Positions 36,385 to 45,277 of a stretch of 45,376 nt of DNA are shown piece after piece (position 1 is the stretch's first letter; every line of letters starts with the position of its first letter). This DNA is from Bacteroidota bacterium (lineage in GTDB: Bacteria; Bacteroidota; Ignavibacteria; UBA10030; SZUA-254): assembly GCA_020056225.1 (NCBI GenBank), contig JAGVIE010000042.1:1-45376 (forward strand), in the 5' to 3' direction. The notes beneath the pieces were generated by a model. It worked only from the letters and a program-made list of their open reading frames with translations. It had not been told where the DNA came from and did not search any database. A program made the position numbers and the translations under genes.

Positions 36385-38688
36385 TTATTTCAGATAGATC
36401 ATCTTAATAGTCGATTGAAACTTCCAATCCTTCGAATATATTCTTGCAAAGTACATGCCCGACGGTAAGCCGTCGGCATCGAACAACACCGAATGAATCC
36501 CGGCTTTATACTCAATATCTTCGCTCAATGTGCGAACTTCCTGACCGAGCATGTTATAAACCTTGACGCTGATAACTTCGGGGTCATGTAATTCAAATGA
36601 AAGAGTAGTTACCGGATTGAATGGGTTGGGATAATTCGTAAACGACGGGGTCGGGATATTTTCCTGCATCGCGATAAATCCACCGTTCAAACCCAACTCA
36701 TTCTTCAGGATGATACCCATATTACCTACTGCCCAAACATTGCCCGGAGGATCGATGCATAATCCGTAAAGCGGTGATGTTGCGACCGATTGCTGGTATG
36801 ACCAATTCGCGCCGCCATTTGTTGTTTTTAATAATACACCGCGTGCACCGGCAACCCATCCATTAAGATTATCTTTAAAAATTACCGAATTAAAAATATT
36901 CGAGCCGCCCGATAATTGGAGAGCCCAGGTTAACCCGCCATTTGTTGTGCCTAATATTGCGCCGCCTGCTCCAACCGCCCAACCGACAGATACATCGTAG
37001 AAGTACACCGAGAAGAGCTGTTTGCGCGTTAAGCCGGTTGATGGCTGTGGATACCAATGAGCGCCGCCATCAATTGTTGTAAATATACATCCGGAACCTC
37101 CGGCAGCCCAACCATAATTGCTGTTATAAAAATAAATTGAGTTTAATTTAACACCGCTTCCGACAGAACGAGATGACCAGGATGATCCGCCGTTAGTCGT
37201 CTTCATGATCTTTCCTCCATTTCCGCAGGCGTACCCAAGCTGTGTGTTCAGGAAAAAGATCGATTGTAGCGGACGGGATGCGCCGGTCCATAGATAAGTC
37301 CAGTTTTGTCCGCCATTAGTCGTTCGCATCACCGAACCACGCGAACCGCAAACCCAGCCGTTTACTGAATCGACAAAGGAAACAGACATCAATCTTTCTC
37401 TGAAACCGGTTGAAAAGACATTCCAACTTATACCGCCATTGGTGGTTTTTGCAATAACTCCGATATTCCCACTGTCGCCCACTACAAAACCGATCAGGGG
37501 TGTCGGATATTTAATCGAAAAGAGATTAGCGTTAAAGCCGCGGTTCACTTGCTGCCAGGTTGTGCCGCTATTCGTGGTTTTTAAGATGACACCTCTGTTA
37601 CCGACAGCCCATCCGAGCGATGTATCGGCGAACTTAACATCGATTAGCCACGCTTTAGTACCTGAATTTTGCGCTTCCCACAGATTGCCGCCGTTTGTAG
37701 TGCGCAGAATAGCGCCGCCTGAACCTACAGCCCATCCATACATACTATCTATATGAATATTATCGATGTATAACCCGCTGGTTTCATTTTGTAATATCCA
37801 ATTCACGCCGCCGTTAGTAGTTTTCAAAATTCTGCCCTTGTAACCCGCAGTCCAGCCAGTAGTAGTGTTGATGAATTGAACCGATGTCAAGCGTGATGTA
37901 AGATATGGAGATGATTGACTCGACCACACGGCACCTCCATTCGTAGTATTGAATACACGTCCCGAATCTCCAACCACCCAACCTCTATTGGCATCTGCAA
38001 AATCGACGCTGTAAAAAGGAAGATATGAAATTGGTGTTGTGAACTGGCGGGTCCATGATGTTCCGCCATCCGTTGTATGTATAATTAAACCGTTGGCGCC
38101 AACCGCCCACCCAATATTGCGATCGATAAATTTTACAGTCCAGAGTAATATATTTGTAATAGAATTCAACTTGGTCCAGGATGAACCGCCGTCCGTTGTT
38201 TTTACGACTGTACCACGGCTGCCCACGGCATAAGCCACGCTCGTATCAACAACATCGATTGAAAATATTGAGCTGGATGAATAACCAAGTCCGTGCTGGG
38301 TGTCCCAACCGATTCCGCCATCGGTCGTAGAAGTATAGGTTCCCATAGCTCCGACAGCGCAAGCGCCTGTATCCCTGTAAATATCGACCGAGAAGAGCGT
38401 ATTCGCCTGTGGATATGGGTTGATCCATTTCCATGGTGAGCCGCCTGCATCAATATCCATTACCGCACTTTCTTCAGACTGGTATGAAGAACGATCTAAC
38501 GGGAGCGTCCCATCATCCTGAAGGGTATCGGCATCGACAACGTCAAGTGTATCGGCTTCAAAAGTTTGACCGATAGCGGTTTGATGCGGAAGAAATATTA
38601 TCAACGTAAGATAAAAAACAAAACCTATCAATCGAACGTCAAACCTGGTTCGATAGTCCATACTCAAAGCATCTATTGTCTTAATCAT
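36385..38688 (-). CDS. T9SS cargo: 13-14-repeat YCF48/BNR propeller protein next to the usher
   Basis: 767 residues. GAGGTG lies 6 bases before the ATG. Signal segment VFYLTLIIFLPHQTAIGQ follows a basic N-terminus. I count thirteen clear repeats with TT(D/N)GG..W (VVKTTDGGSSW, IMKTTNGGSSW and so on) and a last degenerate one (GIILKNELG), so two seven-bladed propellers are plausible. The sorting domain has SFTNYPNPFNPVTTL, YNMLGQEVRTL and STIKMIYLK. It begins 32 bases after the usher gene stop without a terminator between, so it may be transcribed with the chaperone-usher genes. Confidence 0.85.
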   Translation of the reverse strand: MIKTIDALSMDYRTRFDVRLIGFVFYLTLIIFLPHQTAIGQTFEADTLDVVDADTLQDDGTLPLDRSSYQSEESAVMDIDAGGSPWKWINPYPQANTLFSVDIYRDTGACAVGAMGTYTSTTDGGIGWDTQHGLGYSSSSIFSIDVVDTSVAYAVGSRGTVVKTTDGGSSWTKLNSITNILLWTVKFIDRNIGWAVGANGLIIHTTDGGTSWTRQFTTPISYLPFYSVDFADANRGWVVGDSGRVFNTTNGGAVWSSQSSPYLTSRLTSVQFINTTTGWTAGYKGRILKTTNGGVNWILQNETSGLYIDNIHIDSMYGWAVGSGGAILRTTNGGNLWEAQNSGTKAWLIDVKFADTSLGWAVGNRGVILKTTNSGTTWQQVNRGFNANLFSIKYPTPLIGFVVGDSGNIGVIAKTTNGGISWNVFSTGFRERLMSVSFVDSVNGWVCGSRGSVMRTTNGGQNWTYLWTGASRPLQSIFFLNTQLGYACGNGGKIMKTTNGGSSWSSRSVGSGVKLNSIYFYNSNYGWAAGGSGCIFTTIDGGAHWYPQPSTGLTRKQLFSVYFYDVSVGWAVGAGGAILGTTNGGLTWALQLSGGSNIFNSVIFKDNLNGWVAGARGVLLKTTNGGANWSYQQSVATSPLYGLCIDPPGNVWAVGNMGIILKNELGLNGGFIAMQENIPTPSFTNYPNPFNPVTTLSFELHDPEVISVKVYNMLGQEVRTLSEDIEYKAGIHSVLFDADGLPSGMYFARIYSKDWKFQSTIKMIYLK

Positions 38689-38720
38689 ATTATCACCTCA
38701 GCAATTATAATCATCAATAC

Positions 38721-41342
38721 TTATTGCGCGATTGTTAGAGTAAAATTCTGATCGCTCACGAGATCGCCGTCCGCTTTAATCAAAACGTTTATATCCCTTT
38801 TCAATGGCACACAGCGGTAGCGTAAATTTGAGAGCTGGTCAGCGTCCAATTCAAGAATATAACGACCGGGCGGCACGCCGACAAACTCAAATTCACCGGT
38901 GGAGAACGTAGTAATTGTTTTCTTGAATTTACTTGTAAAACTGTTGATCTTGTTCTCATCGATATTCTGACTCACGGCGGACAAAGTAATTTTCATACCT
39001 TCTGCCGGCATGGTTGCTTTGGTAGAGACCAACACAATGCCGCGTACAATTCCGCCGGTAACAACCGGAATATCGATGTGCCGCAAATAATTAGGTTCCG
39101 ACATAACCTGGATTCCGCCGAATTCCGGAACCCAGAGAGGATTTTCCAGGCTTTGAGGATCCAGGTAGAAATTATATTTTTCGTAACTGAAAAATCCCCT
39201 TCGATTTACCTTGTTGATAGACATCGAAGAATATTGATTTCCAAAAGTGGTATTTTGATAATATACCTTGCCTACATCTATTGGCGATTCATCTTTGTCA
39301 AATATACCATTGGCATTCTGATCGATGAATGGACGTATGACGAAACCGCGGCTGTCGATAATACTGCCGTGTACATCGCTGAATTTGACAGAGGGGTGTA
39401 CGAGATCGAAATCCAGAGTTCCGCTTCCGGCAAGGGAATATTCATAACGATCGCTTCCGAAAGTCGCGGCGCCAACCTGGGTACGAACGAACGGGAAGTA
39501 ATATGACAAACGGAAACCGATAGAATAATAACTTGGCTTGAACGCCCTCAGATAAGAGGCGGACAATATAAAATTATTTAAAATATATTTAACGCCTACG
39601 ACATCGATACTCACCAATCTGTGCTGTAGATGATCGTAACGCATATCTCCCCTGATATTTAAACCAGCCGGCATTGTAACGGCGAGTCCGGCGTTCGATT
39701 CCTGTGCGATGGTTATACGGTTTCCATTGAATTGCTTTTGCGAGAGCCACCGTGTACTGATTGTCGGTGATACTTTTGTAAGAACAGTGGAGAATGAAAC
39801 CTGAAGCTCGTCGTTGCGATAATCGGTATATTCGGTGCGTGTTCCGAACAGATTTATCACATAAGAATTGAGACCCTTGAAGAATGGGATAGAGGCAGAT
39901 GTACTCAATTCATTCATCATTCCGCTCAGATTGAATGCCGACTGAGTTCCATAGTAAGTATTCGATACTGTAAATCTCGCGGTGGATGGAAATTCCAAGT
40001 TCAGATTGGCTTGTGCGATACCTTTCGGAATAACCAATGCATCGAAGATTAAATTATCGGTTAAGCGCGCTGTTCCGGAAACCCCGCCGTAGAATTTTGT
40101 CGGATACTTAAAATCATAATATGCGATCTTCGTTCCGACTGTGAGGTTTGAAGATATACCCCAGTTTAATGCACTTGTAAAGGTTTTGATAGGTTTATTG
40201 CCTTTTGTCTTTCCGGTAGAAATTGAATATTCAGCCTCACCGGGCGGTATAAGCGAGCGCGGGACTACGAGCCGGTAACGCAGGAGGCGTTCCTGTCCCC
40301 AATTATCGAATGCGCGGACTTCCAATAGTCCATTCCCGTATAATACGGGCGCATCAAACTGATATATACCCTGATCGTCTGCTTTAAGAAAATTCATTTC
40401 TCCGATACCGCCGGAAGTCGAAACATTCATGTTTGGTTCTACGGCACCGTGAAATACTTCGCGCGTGAAAAGTCTGCGGGCGGCAGCCGGTCTGTTAGTA
40501 AACTCTATGCCGCTAATTTCCTGCGAAATCACTCCTATGTTATAGATATCCCCGAAAGTAATTTGTCTGAGATAAGGAGTATCAAAAACCGGGTAACGCA
40601 TCTTCCATCTGAAAGTGTTTTTAGTTTGCTTCGGTTGTATTACGCTGAAGAGACGCCCCGTTAAATCGCCGCCTAAAGTTTTAATACCGAAATATAAATT
40701 ATCTCTTGAATCAAGAAATTTTAGTCCAGATGACGAAGCGGGATTATTGACGAATCTTGAGTTCGAGCTCCAATCCAATCTGCCTCCATTTATGAATTTG
40801 ATTTCTCTTCCCAGTACAACCTCCGGTTCGGCGAATCGCATCGGTCGAACCCGCTGTTGGAGCGATTTTAACCGACGGGCAACTATCACGGCAGGGATAT
40901 CAAGGGCATTCTTAACTAAAATCTGAAGTTTTCTCGGATAGTAAATTAATTCAAGCTCAAAAATTTTGTTAATCGCAGCCAGGCGCAGGAATAATACGTT
41001 ATCTTTAAAAAGATAATCTTCCGGCGTTAGTTCTATGGATTTTTTGCTTTTAACTTTGGCAAGACCATTTCCGATGTCGATTGAATAAACGTTATCCGAA
41101 CTTTTAAAAATACCGCTGATTATCTGCTTCGATGAATCGTATTCTGCCTTAATGCCTAAAAACGTCAATACTTCTATCGAAGGAACATAAACGAGCGTAT
41201 CAATAACTATAATAGTAATTTCTATCGAACCTAATGTCGGCGCCTTTAACTCCACCGGTATATATTGATCGGACGGCTGTTGTGCCCACGAATATAACAC
41301 GCCGCAGATCAAAAAAACAATTTGACGGCAAATTTTTTTCAT
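38721..41342 (-). CDS. Divergent outer-membrane usher (FimD/PapC-like)
   Basis: 873 residues with a signal peptide ending YSWAQ. Residues 25-155 have a double VDTLVYVPSIEVLTFLGIK...DNVLFLRLAAINKIF arrangement, resembling the N-terminal domain of archaic ushers. The region around residues 270-390 matches the usher core: SGIEFTNRPA, then a plug-like EVFHGAVEPNMNVSTSGG, FLKADDQGIYQFDAPVLYGN, GLLEVRAFDNWGQE and VVPRSLIPPGEAEYSISTGK. A long beta-barrel follows, then DQNANGIFDKDESP (a surface-protein calcium-loop-like motif) and C-terminal Ig-like domains with FEFVGVPPGRYILELDAD. It should receive chaperone-bound subunits from the gene 20 bases upstream. Homology to typical ushers is weak, hence the reserve. 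Confidence 0.7.
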   Translation of the reverse strand: MKKICRQIVFLICGVLYSWAQQPSDQYIPVELKAPTLGSIEITIIVIDTLVYVPSIEVLTFLGIKAEYDSSKQIISGIFKSSDNVYSIDIGNGLAKVKSKKSIELTPEDYLFKDNVLFLRLAAINKIFELELIYYPRKLQILVKNALDIPAVIVARRLKSLQQRVRPMRFAEPEVVLGREIKFINGGRLDWSSNSRFVNNPASSSGLKFLDSRDNLYFGIKTLGGDLTGRLFSVIQPKQTKNTFRWKMRYPVFDTPYLRQITFGDIYNIGVISQEISGIEFTNRPAAARRLFTREVFHGAVEPNMNVSTSGGIGEMNFLKADDQGIYQFDAPVLYGNGLLEVRAFDNWGQERLLRYRLVVPRSLIPPGEAEYSISTGKTKGNKPIKTFTSALNWGISSNLTVGTKIAYYDFKYPTKFYGGVSGTARLTDNLIFDALVIPKGIAQANLNLEFPSTARFTVSNTYYGTQSAFNLSGMMNELSTSASIPFFKGLNSYVINLFGTRTEYTDYRNDELQVSFSTVLTKVSPTISTRWLSQKQFNGNRITIAQESNAGLAVTMPAGLNIRGDMRYDHLQHRLVSIDVVGVKYILNNFILSASYLRAFKPSYYSIGFRLSYYFPFVRTQVGAATFGSDRYEYSLAGSGTLDFDLVHPSVKFSDVHGSIIDSRGFVIRPFIDQNANGIFDKDESPIDVGKVYYQNTTFGNQYSSMSINKVNRRGFFSYEKYNFYLDPQSLENPLWVPEFGGIQVMSEPNYLRHIDIPVVTGGIVRGIVLVSTKATMPAEGMKITLSAVSQNIDENKINSFTSKFKKTITTFSTGEFEFVGVPPGRYILELDADQLSNLRYRCVPLKRDINVLIKADGDLVSDQNFTLTIAQ

Positions 41343-41362
41343 CTGACCTATCCAAACAATAA

Positions 41363-42235
41363 TTATGGTATTATCAGCGTTGTGGAAGTATGAATCGGAT
41401 TTGAACGCACTAATTTTGTTTTGTTGACATCCATTCTCTTCTCGGTTACGAATTCCACTTCCACTGTATATTGCCCGGGTAATATACCGCCCCGACCGAT
41501 TCTATCCAGAGTGGTCAGTGTTGTATAAACTCCCGTGTTCTTTGTTTTTGTTAAAACAGTTTTCCCGCTTTTATCGATAACTCTGATCGTTCTGCTTCCC
41601 CAATAAGCGGCGTTGCCGGTCTTGGATAAATTCATCGAGAGATTGATCGATGTATCTGCTATTTCCGCATTGAGGGAATTAACAATTATTCCGGTCGTCA
41701 GTCTACCAATCCGATAATGAAACGGTAAACTTAATTGATGGAGGATATTTATACCTTGCCTTACTCCCGTTGGAGTAGATTCAACCCGCTGGAGCTTCTT
41801 CGTTGGCTTGCTCGTCACCATTACACGTGCCCAATACTCGCCGTCTACTAAACCTGACGGCGGCGATACAAACAAACGCACCGTTTGACTCTCTCCGCCA
41901 CCGAGAATAAATCTTCTCGGAAATCCTTGCACCCATGATGCCGCCGATAATTCTGAATTTCCCGATGAATCGATGAATATGTATAATCTTCCGCTGTCGC
42001 TCGTGGTTTCATAGCCAAATTTTATGTCGAGCCACACTTCACGCTCGTCTGTACCGGTGTTTGTAACAATCAATGGAGTGGAACGGTGCGGACTTTCAAG
42101 AAACAAAAAATTGGGGGAGGTTTGAATATCGGCATGAAGTAAATTGAAGCAAATAAATACCGTAAGGAACACAATTTTTATTAATAACTTTTTGGTATTC
42201 TTCATAAAAAATCTATTTTCCGATCTCTTCCCCAT
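41363..42235 (-). CDS. PapD-like periplasmic pilus chaperone
   Basis: 290 residues from the ATG at 42235, chosen for AAAGGA 5 bases upstream; an ATG at 42205 would also give a signal peptide (KLLIKIVFLTVFICFNLLHA) and the frame extends to 42292. The mature part has two Ig-like domains: NFLFLESPHRSTPLIVTNTG (first strands), a long insertion, then ILGGGESQTVRLFVSPP and DGEYWARVMV, which match the G1-like edge and the DGEYxxxxxV signature of PapD-type chaperones; the second domain starts near GIIVNSLNAE. It should shield subunits and deliver them to the usher encoded 20 bases downstream. Confidence 0.72.
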   Translation of the reverse strand: MGKRSENRFFMKNTKKLLIKIVFLTVFICFNLLHADIQTSPNFLFLESPHRSTPLIVTNTGTDEREVWLDIKFGYETTSDSGRLYIFIDSSGNSELSAASWVQGFPRRFILGGGESQTVRLFVSPPSGLVDGEYWARVMVTSKPTKKLQRVESTPTGVRQGINILHQLSLPFHYRIGRLTTGIIVNSLNAEIADTSINLSMNLSKTGNAAYWGSRTIRVIDKSGKTVLTKTKNTGVYTTLTTLDRIGRGGILPGQYTVEVEFVTEKRMDVNKTKLVRSNPIHTSTTLIIP

Positions 42236-42299
42236 TGAATCCTTTTTTTGGGATTTGAATTCTGACAATAATATAACTAATTCTTCATTCAAACAACAA

Positions 42300-42324
42300 T
42301 CTTGTAAGATATGTTCTTACAAGA
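42300..42324 (-). promoter_or_regulatory. 10-5-10 perfect palindrome upstream of the chaperone-usher genes
   Basis: TCTTGTAAGA (42300-42309) and TCTTACAAGA (42315-42324) are perfect reverse complements 5 bases apart. The site is 65 bases before the chaperone ATG and after the terminator of the subunit gene. Size and symmetry suit a dimeric regulator. A second, weaker terminator is the alternative, since the minus strand after it is T-rich. Confidence 0.5.
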
Positions 42325-42358
42325 AAGCACTATTACGAAATCCATTTCTATTAAATCA

Positions 42359-42403
42359 AAAGGGTAGCCCGAAGTATGCTGTTCTATCCTCAAGCTACCC
42401 CTT
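42359..42403 (-). terminator. Terminator/attenuator between subunit and chaperone genes
   Basis: GGGTAGC (42362-42368) pairs with GCTACCC (42394-42400) with a 25-base loop. On the minus strand the stem is followed by CTTTTGATTT. It lies 42 bases after the stop of the DUF4402-like gene and may limit read-through, so that the subunit is made in excess over the chaperone and usher. Confidence 0.6.
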
Positions 42404-42444
42404 TACTATATTTCTGTTGTTTGCTCTACGATAACGAATTTCAA

Positions 42445-43020
42445 TTAGTTCGCAGCGTATGCAACTGTGCAGATCGCATCAGCTATATATACATCGGCAG
42501 CTGAATTTGGTGCAACTGTGAATATACCGCCAAGCTCCACAATAGTTGCAGTGGCGCCATCCGCTGTCATCCACATAGTCTCGGGAAGATTCGGATTGAA
42601 ATAATGAAATTCTGTTCCCTCACTCCAATCTGCGGAGGTACCATTATAGCTGACATATACCGCACCATTGAGACCACTAGAGGAATAAAGAATATACGGT
42701 AGTGCAAATGATACTATTACGGCTGAATTCGGGTCGCCAGTGACTTCAAAAATACCGACTGTACTGCCGCCAATGACTGCAGATAGGTATGCAGAATTTC
42801 CTGGATCTACGAATGCGCCGGCGCCATCTGGTACTAATGCAACTGGTTGTCCGACTGAAACTAACGAGACTGTAAGGTCTTGCGTCATAGCGACGGTTAG
42901 CGGTGTTCCGCTAACGTCACAAGAGACGATACAGCTTGCCGATGTGACTGCCTGTGCGAACACATTGCTCGTTCCTACGAGAGCAAGCAGTACTACTAAT
43001 ACGAACATGAATTTTTTCAT
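42445..43020 (-). CDS. DUF4402-like secreted subunit (putative pilin)
   Basis: 191 residues. Signal peptide MKKFMFVLVVLLALVGTSNVFA. The mature part is a single beta-rich domain with VTSASCIVSCDVSG (two close cysteines), LTVAMTQDLTVSLVSVG, IGGSTVGIFEVTGDPNSAVI and a C-terminal GGIFTVAPNSAADVYIAD followed by a Cys and alternating strand. This is the outline of DUF4402 proteins (FxVTGEPNAxxxI and GGTLTVAxNQAAGxYxG), small subunits found with PapD-like chaperones. A strong AAAGGAG lies 7 bases before the ATG. No polar pilin motif of type IV pili is present. Assembly into a fibre is inferred from context. Confidence 0.7.
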   Translation of the reverse strand: MKKFMFVLVVLLALVGTSNVFAQAVTSASCIVSCDVSGTPLTVAMTQDLTVSLVSVGQPVALVPDGAGAFVDPGNSAYLSAVIGGSTVGIFEVTGDPNSAVIVSFALPYILYSSSGLNGAVYVSYNGTSADWSEGTEFHYFNPNLPETMWMTADGATATIVELGGIFTVAPNSAADVYIADAICTVAYAAN

Positions 43021-43182
43021 GTTTAACTCCTTTGAATATGTTATTATTGGTGGATTAGAGAATTTAGTTAATTAGTTTTAATAAATTTTACAATCAAAAG
43101 AAAAAAAGATTATCGATTGTCCCCTATTTCTGTGACCCTTTTGTTAAAAAATTATTTATAAAATATTGAATTATAATCGGGT

Positions 43183-43225
43183 CTCTTCCGGGGTGGTCTC
43201 CTCAAAGAGGAGACCACCTGAAGAG
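43183..43225 (-). terminator. Strong hairpin after the 644-residue cargo gene
   Basis: GGTGGTCTCCTC (43192-43203) pairs perfectly with GAGGAGACCACC (43207-43218) around AAA, with an outer CTCTT/AAGAG stem. It lies 10 bases after the stop at 43235 on the minus strand. No T run follows, so termination is likely but not certain. Confidence 0.6.
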
Positions 43226-43234
43226 CTGAGATGG

Positions 43235-45169
43235 TTACTTCAATAACATCATCTTCTTAACTTGCTGGAATTGACCGTCATTAACAATCAACTGATAATA
43301 ATATACACCTGATGCCAAATTAGAAGCATTGAATTCAATATCGTTTGTACCGGCATTGAATTCCTCATTGTTAGCAAGTGTTGCCACTTCCTGACCGAGC
43401 ATGTTGAATATCTTCAACGAAATAATAGCATCCTGATCGAGCTCAAATGAAATTATCGTCGATGGATTGAACGGATTAGGATAATTCTGATCCAACTTGA
43501 ATTTCACCGGATTTGCTTCATAAACATAGTTACCGAATCCACTAGATGGCTCCAATTCAGCCCAGGTGGGTCTGTAAACTACATTAGTCTGGTATAAATA
43601 TTTCGCCGGTTTTAACACAAACGCTGACCACCAGCTTGTTGTATCGAATTTACCTGAGAAGGCTGAATTAATTTTCGATACAATGCCCAGCAATTGTTGA
43701 CCTGTCGCTAACGGAATGCCGATAGGTTTACGATCTGCGCTATCGCATGAAATATAATGATCTGCAATCCTGATTATTGAATCGATTGGTATCGCATTAG
43801 CCCATGCAGGATCGGTAATCTGTTGAGCATAGAGCAGTCTGCCGAATCCTTTATTAGCGTTACCCATAAATCCGGCATCACTAACTTCGAGATTGACTTT
43901 CAGCGCCAATAACTCTGCCAATAATTTGTTCGGTTTTCTCTTATCCGGTCCTATTGCTCCAACACCCTTCACGTATCCTTTACCATTGAAATCATTGAGG
44001 CATACTGCAGTGCCCGGTGCATCGACTCCGAAATCTTTCTTATACAACATCTTTAATACATCACCATATTTCTTGTGGAACATATATTTAAACATTCCTT
44101 TATATGGCGCTTTTGTACCATAGTATCCCGCAGTATCAGTCATACCGACAATGATACCGGTTGCAGAACCGGGATATTTTACGGCAAACATATCTGATAG
44201 AACGTTAACCCAGTTTGGCATCGGAAGACGTGTGTAAGCGTTGATACCAGCATAAAATGCCGGTTTCATCCATACGCCGCCCTTTTTAGGATACGGTAAT
44301 GTATCGAGCTTACCAAATGCATATTTCTTCGCGTAAAGGGTTTTACCCTTATCACCGATTCCTGATACTGTGACTGTCTCTCCAATAGCAACGGTGTTAG
44401 CAGGATTTGAGAAAGTAAATGTATATTTTTTTCTCTTTTTTGGTTCCGGATCAGTCGTTGCAACATCAAAAGGGCTAAAGGCGGTTAATACTACCGCTTG
44501 TGAAAATTCAACATATAATTTGGGGGCAGGTATCGTAATTTCATTTTTAAAATAAAATGTACCTTCACTGGTAACCGGAGCCTTTTTGTTTAGTTTGCCG
44601 ATCTTGCCTTTCTGATCAACTGCATAAGCAAGAGATTCAGATGTAGCTGTGAAGTAACCTTTTCCATCACCTCTCACAATTAGAACAGCTTGCTGGAAAA
44701 TATCAAAAGTATGGTGGGTGTATGTAGTGGTGGTACTCATATCGCAAAGGATAGTACCGTTTAATTCTGTTATCAACCATACGCCGCCGCTTGCACCGAG
44801 ACCTGAGGGCCAAGTGAATTGCATCTCATGTCCGTTTTCATCTGACTGGAAGCCAATCCTCCATTGATCAGTTTGTGTCGGTCGCACTAACTTGTGATAA
44901 TTTATCATCAAACCTGTTCCGATCGTATCATATCCTACTCTTGAAACAAAACGTGTGTCCATGGTCGGTTTAACTGGTGGTTGCTCTTTCTCTCCGAGTG
45001 CAGCATCAATTAGACCCGTTGCACTTGCATCTAAACCAAGTGTCAACGTATCAGTTCTGACGCCGTCCGTCGCGTATATCTGTATGCTCAACGGTTCCTG
45101 TGCTAATGCTGCAACTACTAATATAAGACACAGTCCGATCACGAGCGAAACATTTTTAAACATTTTCAT
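43235..45169 (-). CDS. T9SS cargo with shared module and sorting domain
   Basis: 644 residues from the ATG at 45169 (CGAGGT 5 bases upstream; the frame stays open to 45250). Signal peptide VSLVIGLCLILVVAALA. Residues 25-300 are beta-rich without recognised repeats. A central part carries IIVGMTDTAGYYG and GKGYVKGVGAIGP, then the module seen in two other cargo proteins (about 400-525: AELLALKVNLEVSD ... GFGRLLYAQQ ... KINSAFSGKFDT). The sorting domain has LDQNYPNPFNPSTIISF, FNMLGQEVATL and KKMMLLK. First complete cargo gene upstream of the chaperone-usher cluster, with its own terminator, so it is a separate unit. Confidence 0.82.
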   Translation of the reverse strand: MKMFKNVSLVIGLCLILVVAALAQEPLSIQIYATDGVRTDTLTLGLDASATGLIDAALGEKEQPPVKPTMDTRFVSRVGYDTIGTGLMINYHKLVRPTQTDQWRIGFQSDENGHEMQFTWPSGLGASGGVWLITELNGTILCDMSTTTTYTHHTFDIFQQAVLIVRGDGKGYFTATSESLAYAVDQKGKIGKLNKKAPVTSEGTFYFKNEITIPAPKLYVEFSQAVVLTAFSPFDVATTDPEPKKRKKYTFTFSNPANTVAIGETVTVSGIGDKGKTLYAKKYAFGKLDTLPYPKKGGVWMKPAFYAGINAYTRLPMPNWVNVLSDMFAVKYPGSATGIIVGMTDTAGYYGTKAPYKGMFKYMFHKKYGDVLKMLYKKDFGVDAPGTAVCLNDFNGKGYVKGVGAIGPDKRKPNKLLAELLALKVNLEVSDAGFMGNANKGFGRLLYAQQITDPAWANAIPIDSIIRIADHYISCDSADRKPIGIPLATGQQLLGIVSKINSAFSGKFDTTSWWSAFVLKPAKYLYQTNVVYRPTWAELEPSSGFGNYVYEANPVKFKLDQNYPNPFNPSTIISFELDQDAIISLKIFNMLGQEVATLANNEEFNAGTNDIEFNASNLASGVYYYQLIVNDGQFQQVKKMMLLK

Positions 45170-45243
45170 ATAAGACCTCGCTGAATTATGTGTGTGGATT
45201 AGAAATTTCAATTTTTTTGGGCTTGGAAAACACCTGATTAATT

Positions 45244-45274
45244 GAAGCATCCCGTTTTTTCAACGGGATGCTTC
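45244..45274 (-). terminator. Hairpin between the right-end fragment and the 644-residue gene
   Basis: GAAGCATCCCGTT (45244-45256) pairs perfectly with AACGGGATGCTTC (45262-45274) around a 5-base loop. It begins 10 bases after the stop of the truncated T9SS gene on the minus strand. The tail after it is only moderately T-rich. Confidence 0.7.
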
Positions 45275-45277
45275 GTA

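Noticed and set aside
36385-38688. Short recurrent DNA units in the propeller genes as a CRISPR array
   Set aside because: The repeats follow codons of a protein repeat with synonymous variation and no constant spacer length; they are coding.
34129-38688. Photosystem assembly function suggested by YCF48 similarity
   Set aside because: Only the propeller repeat is shared; these are T9SS-exported proteins and no photosynthesis gene is near.
39078-39506. Plus-strand open frame of 142 codons inside the usher gene
   Set aside because: Antisense to the usher C-terminal region, with no ribosome binding site or recognisable motif.
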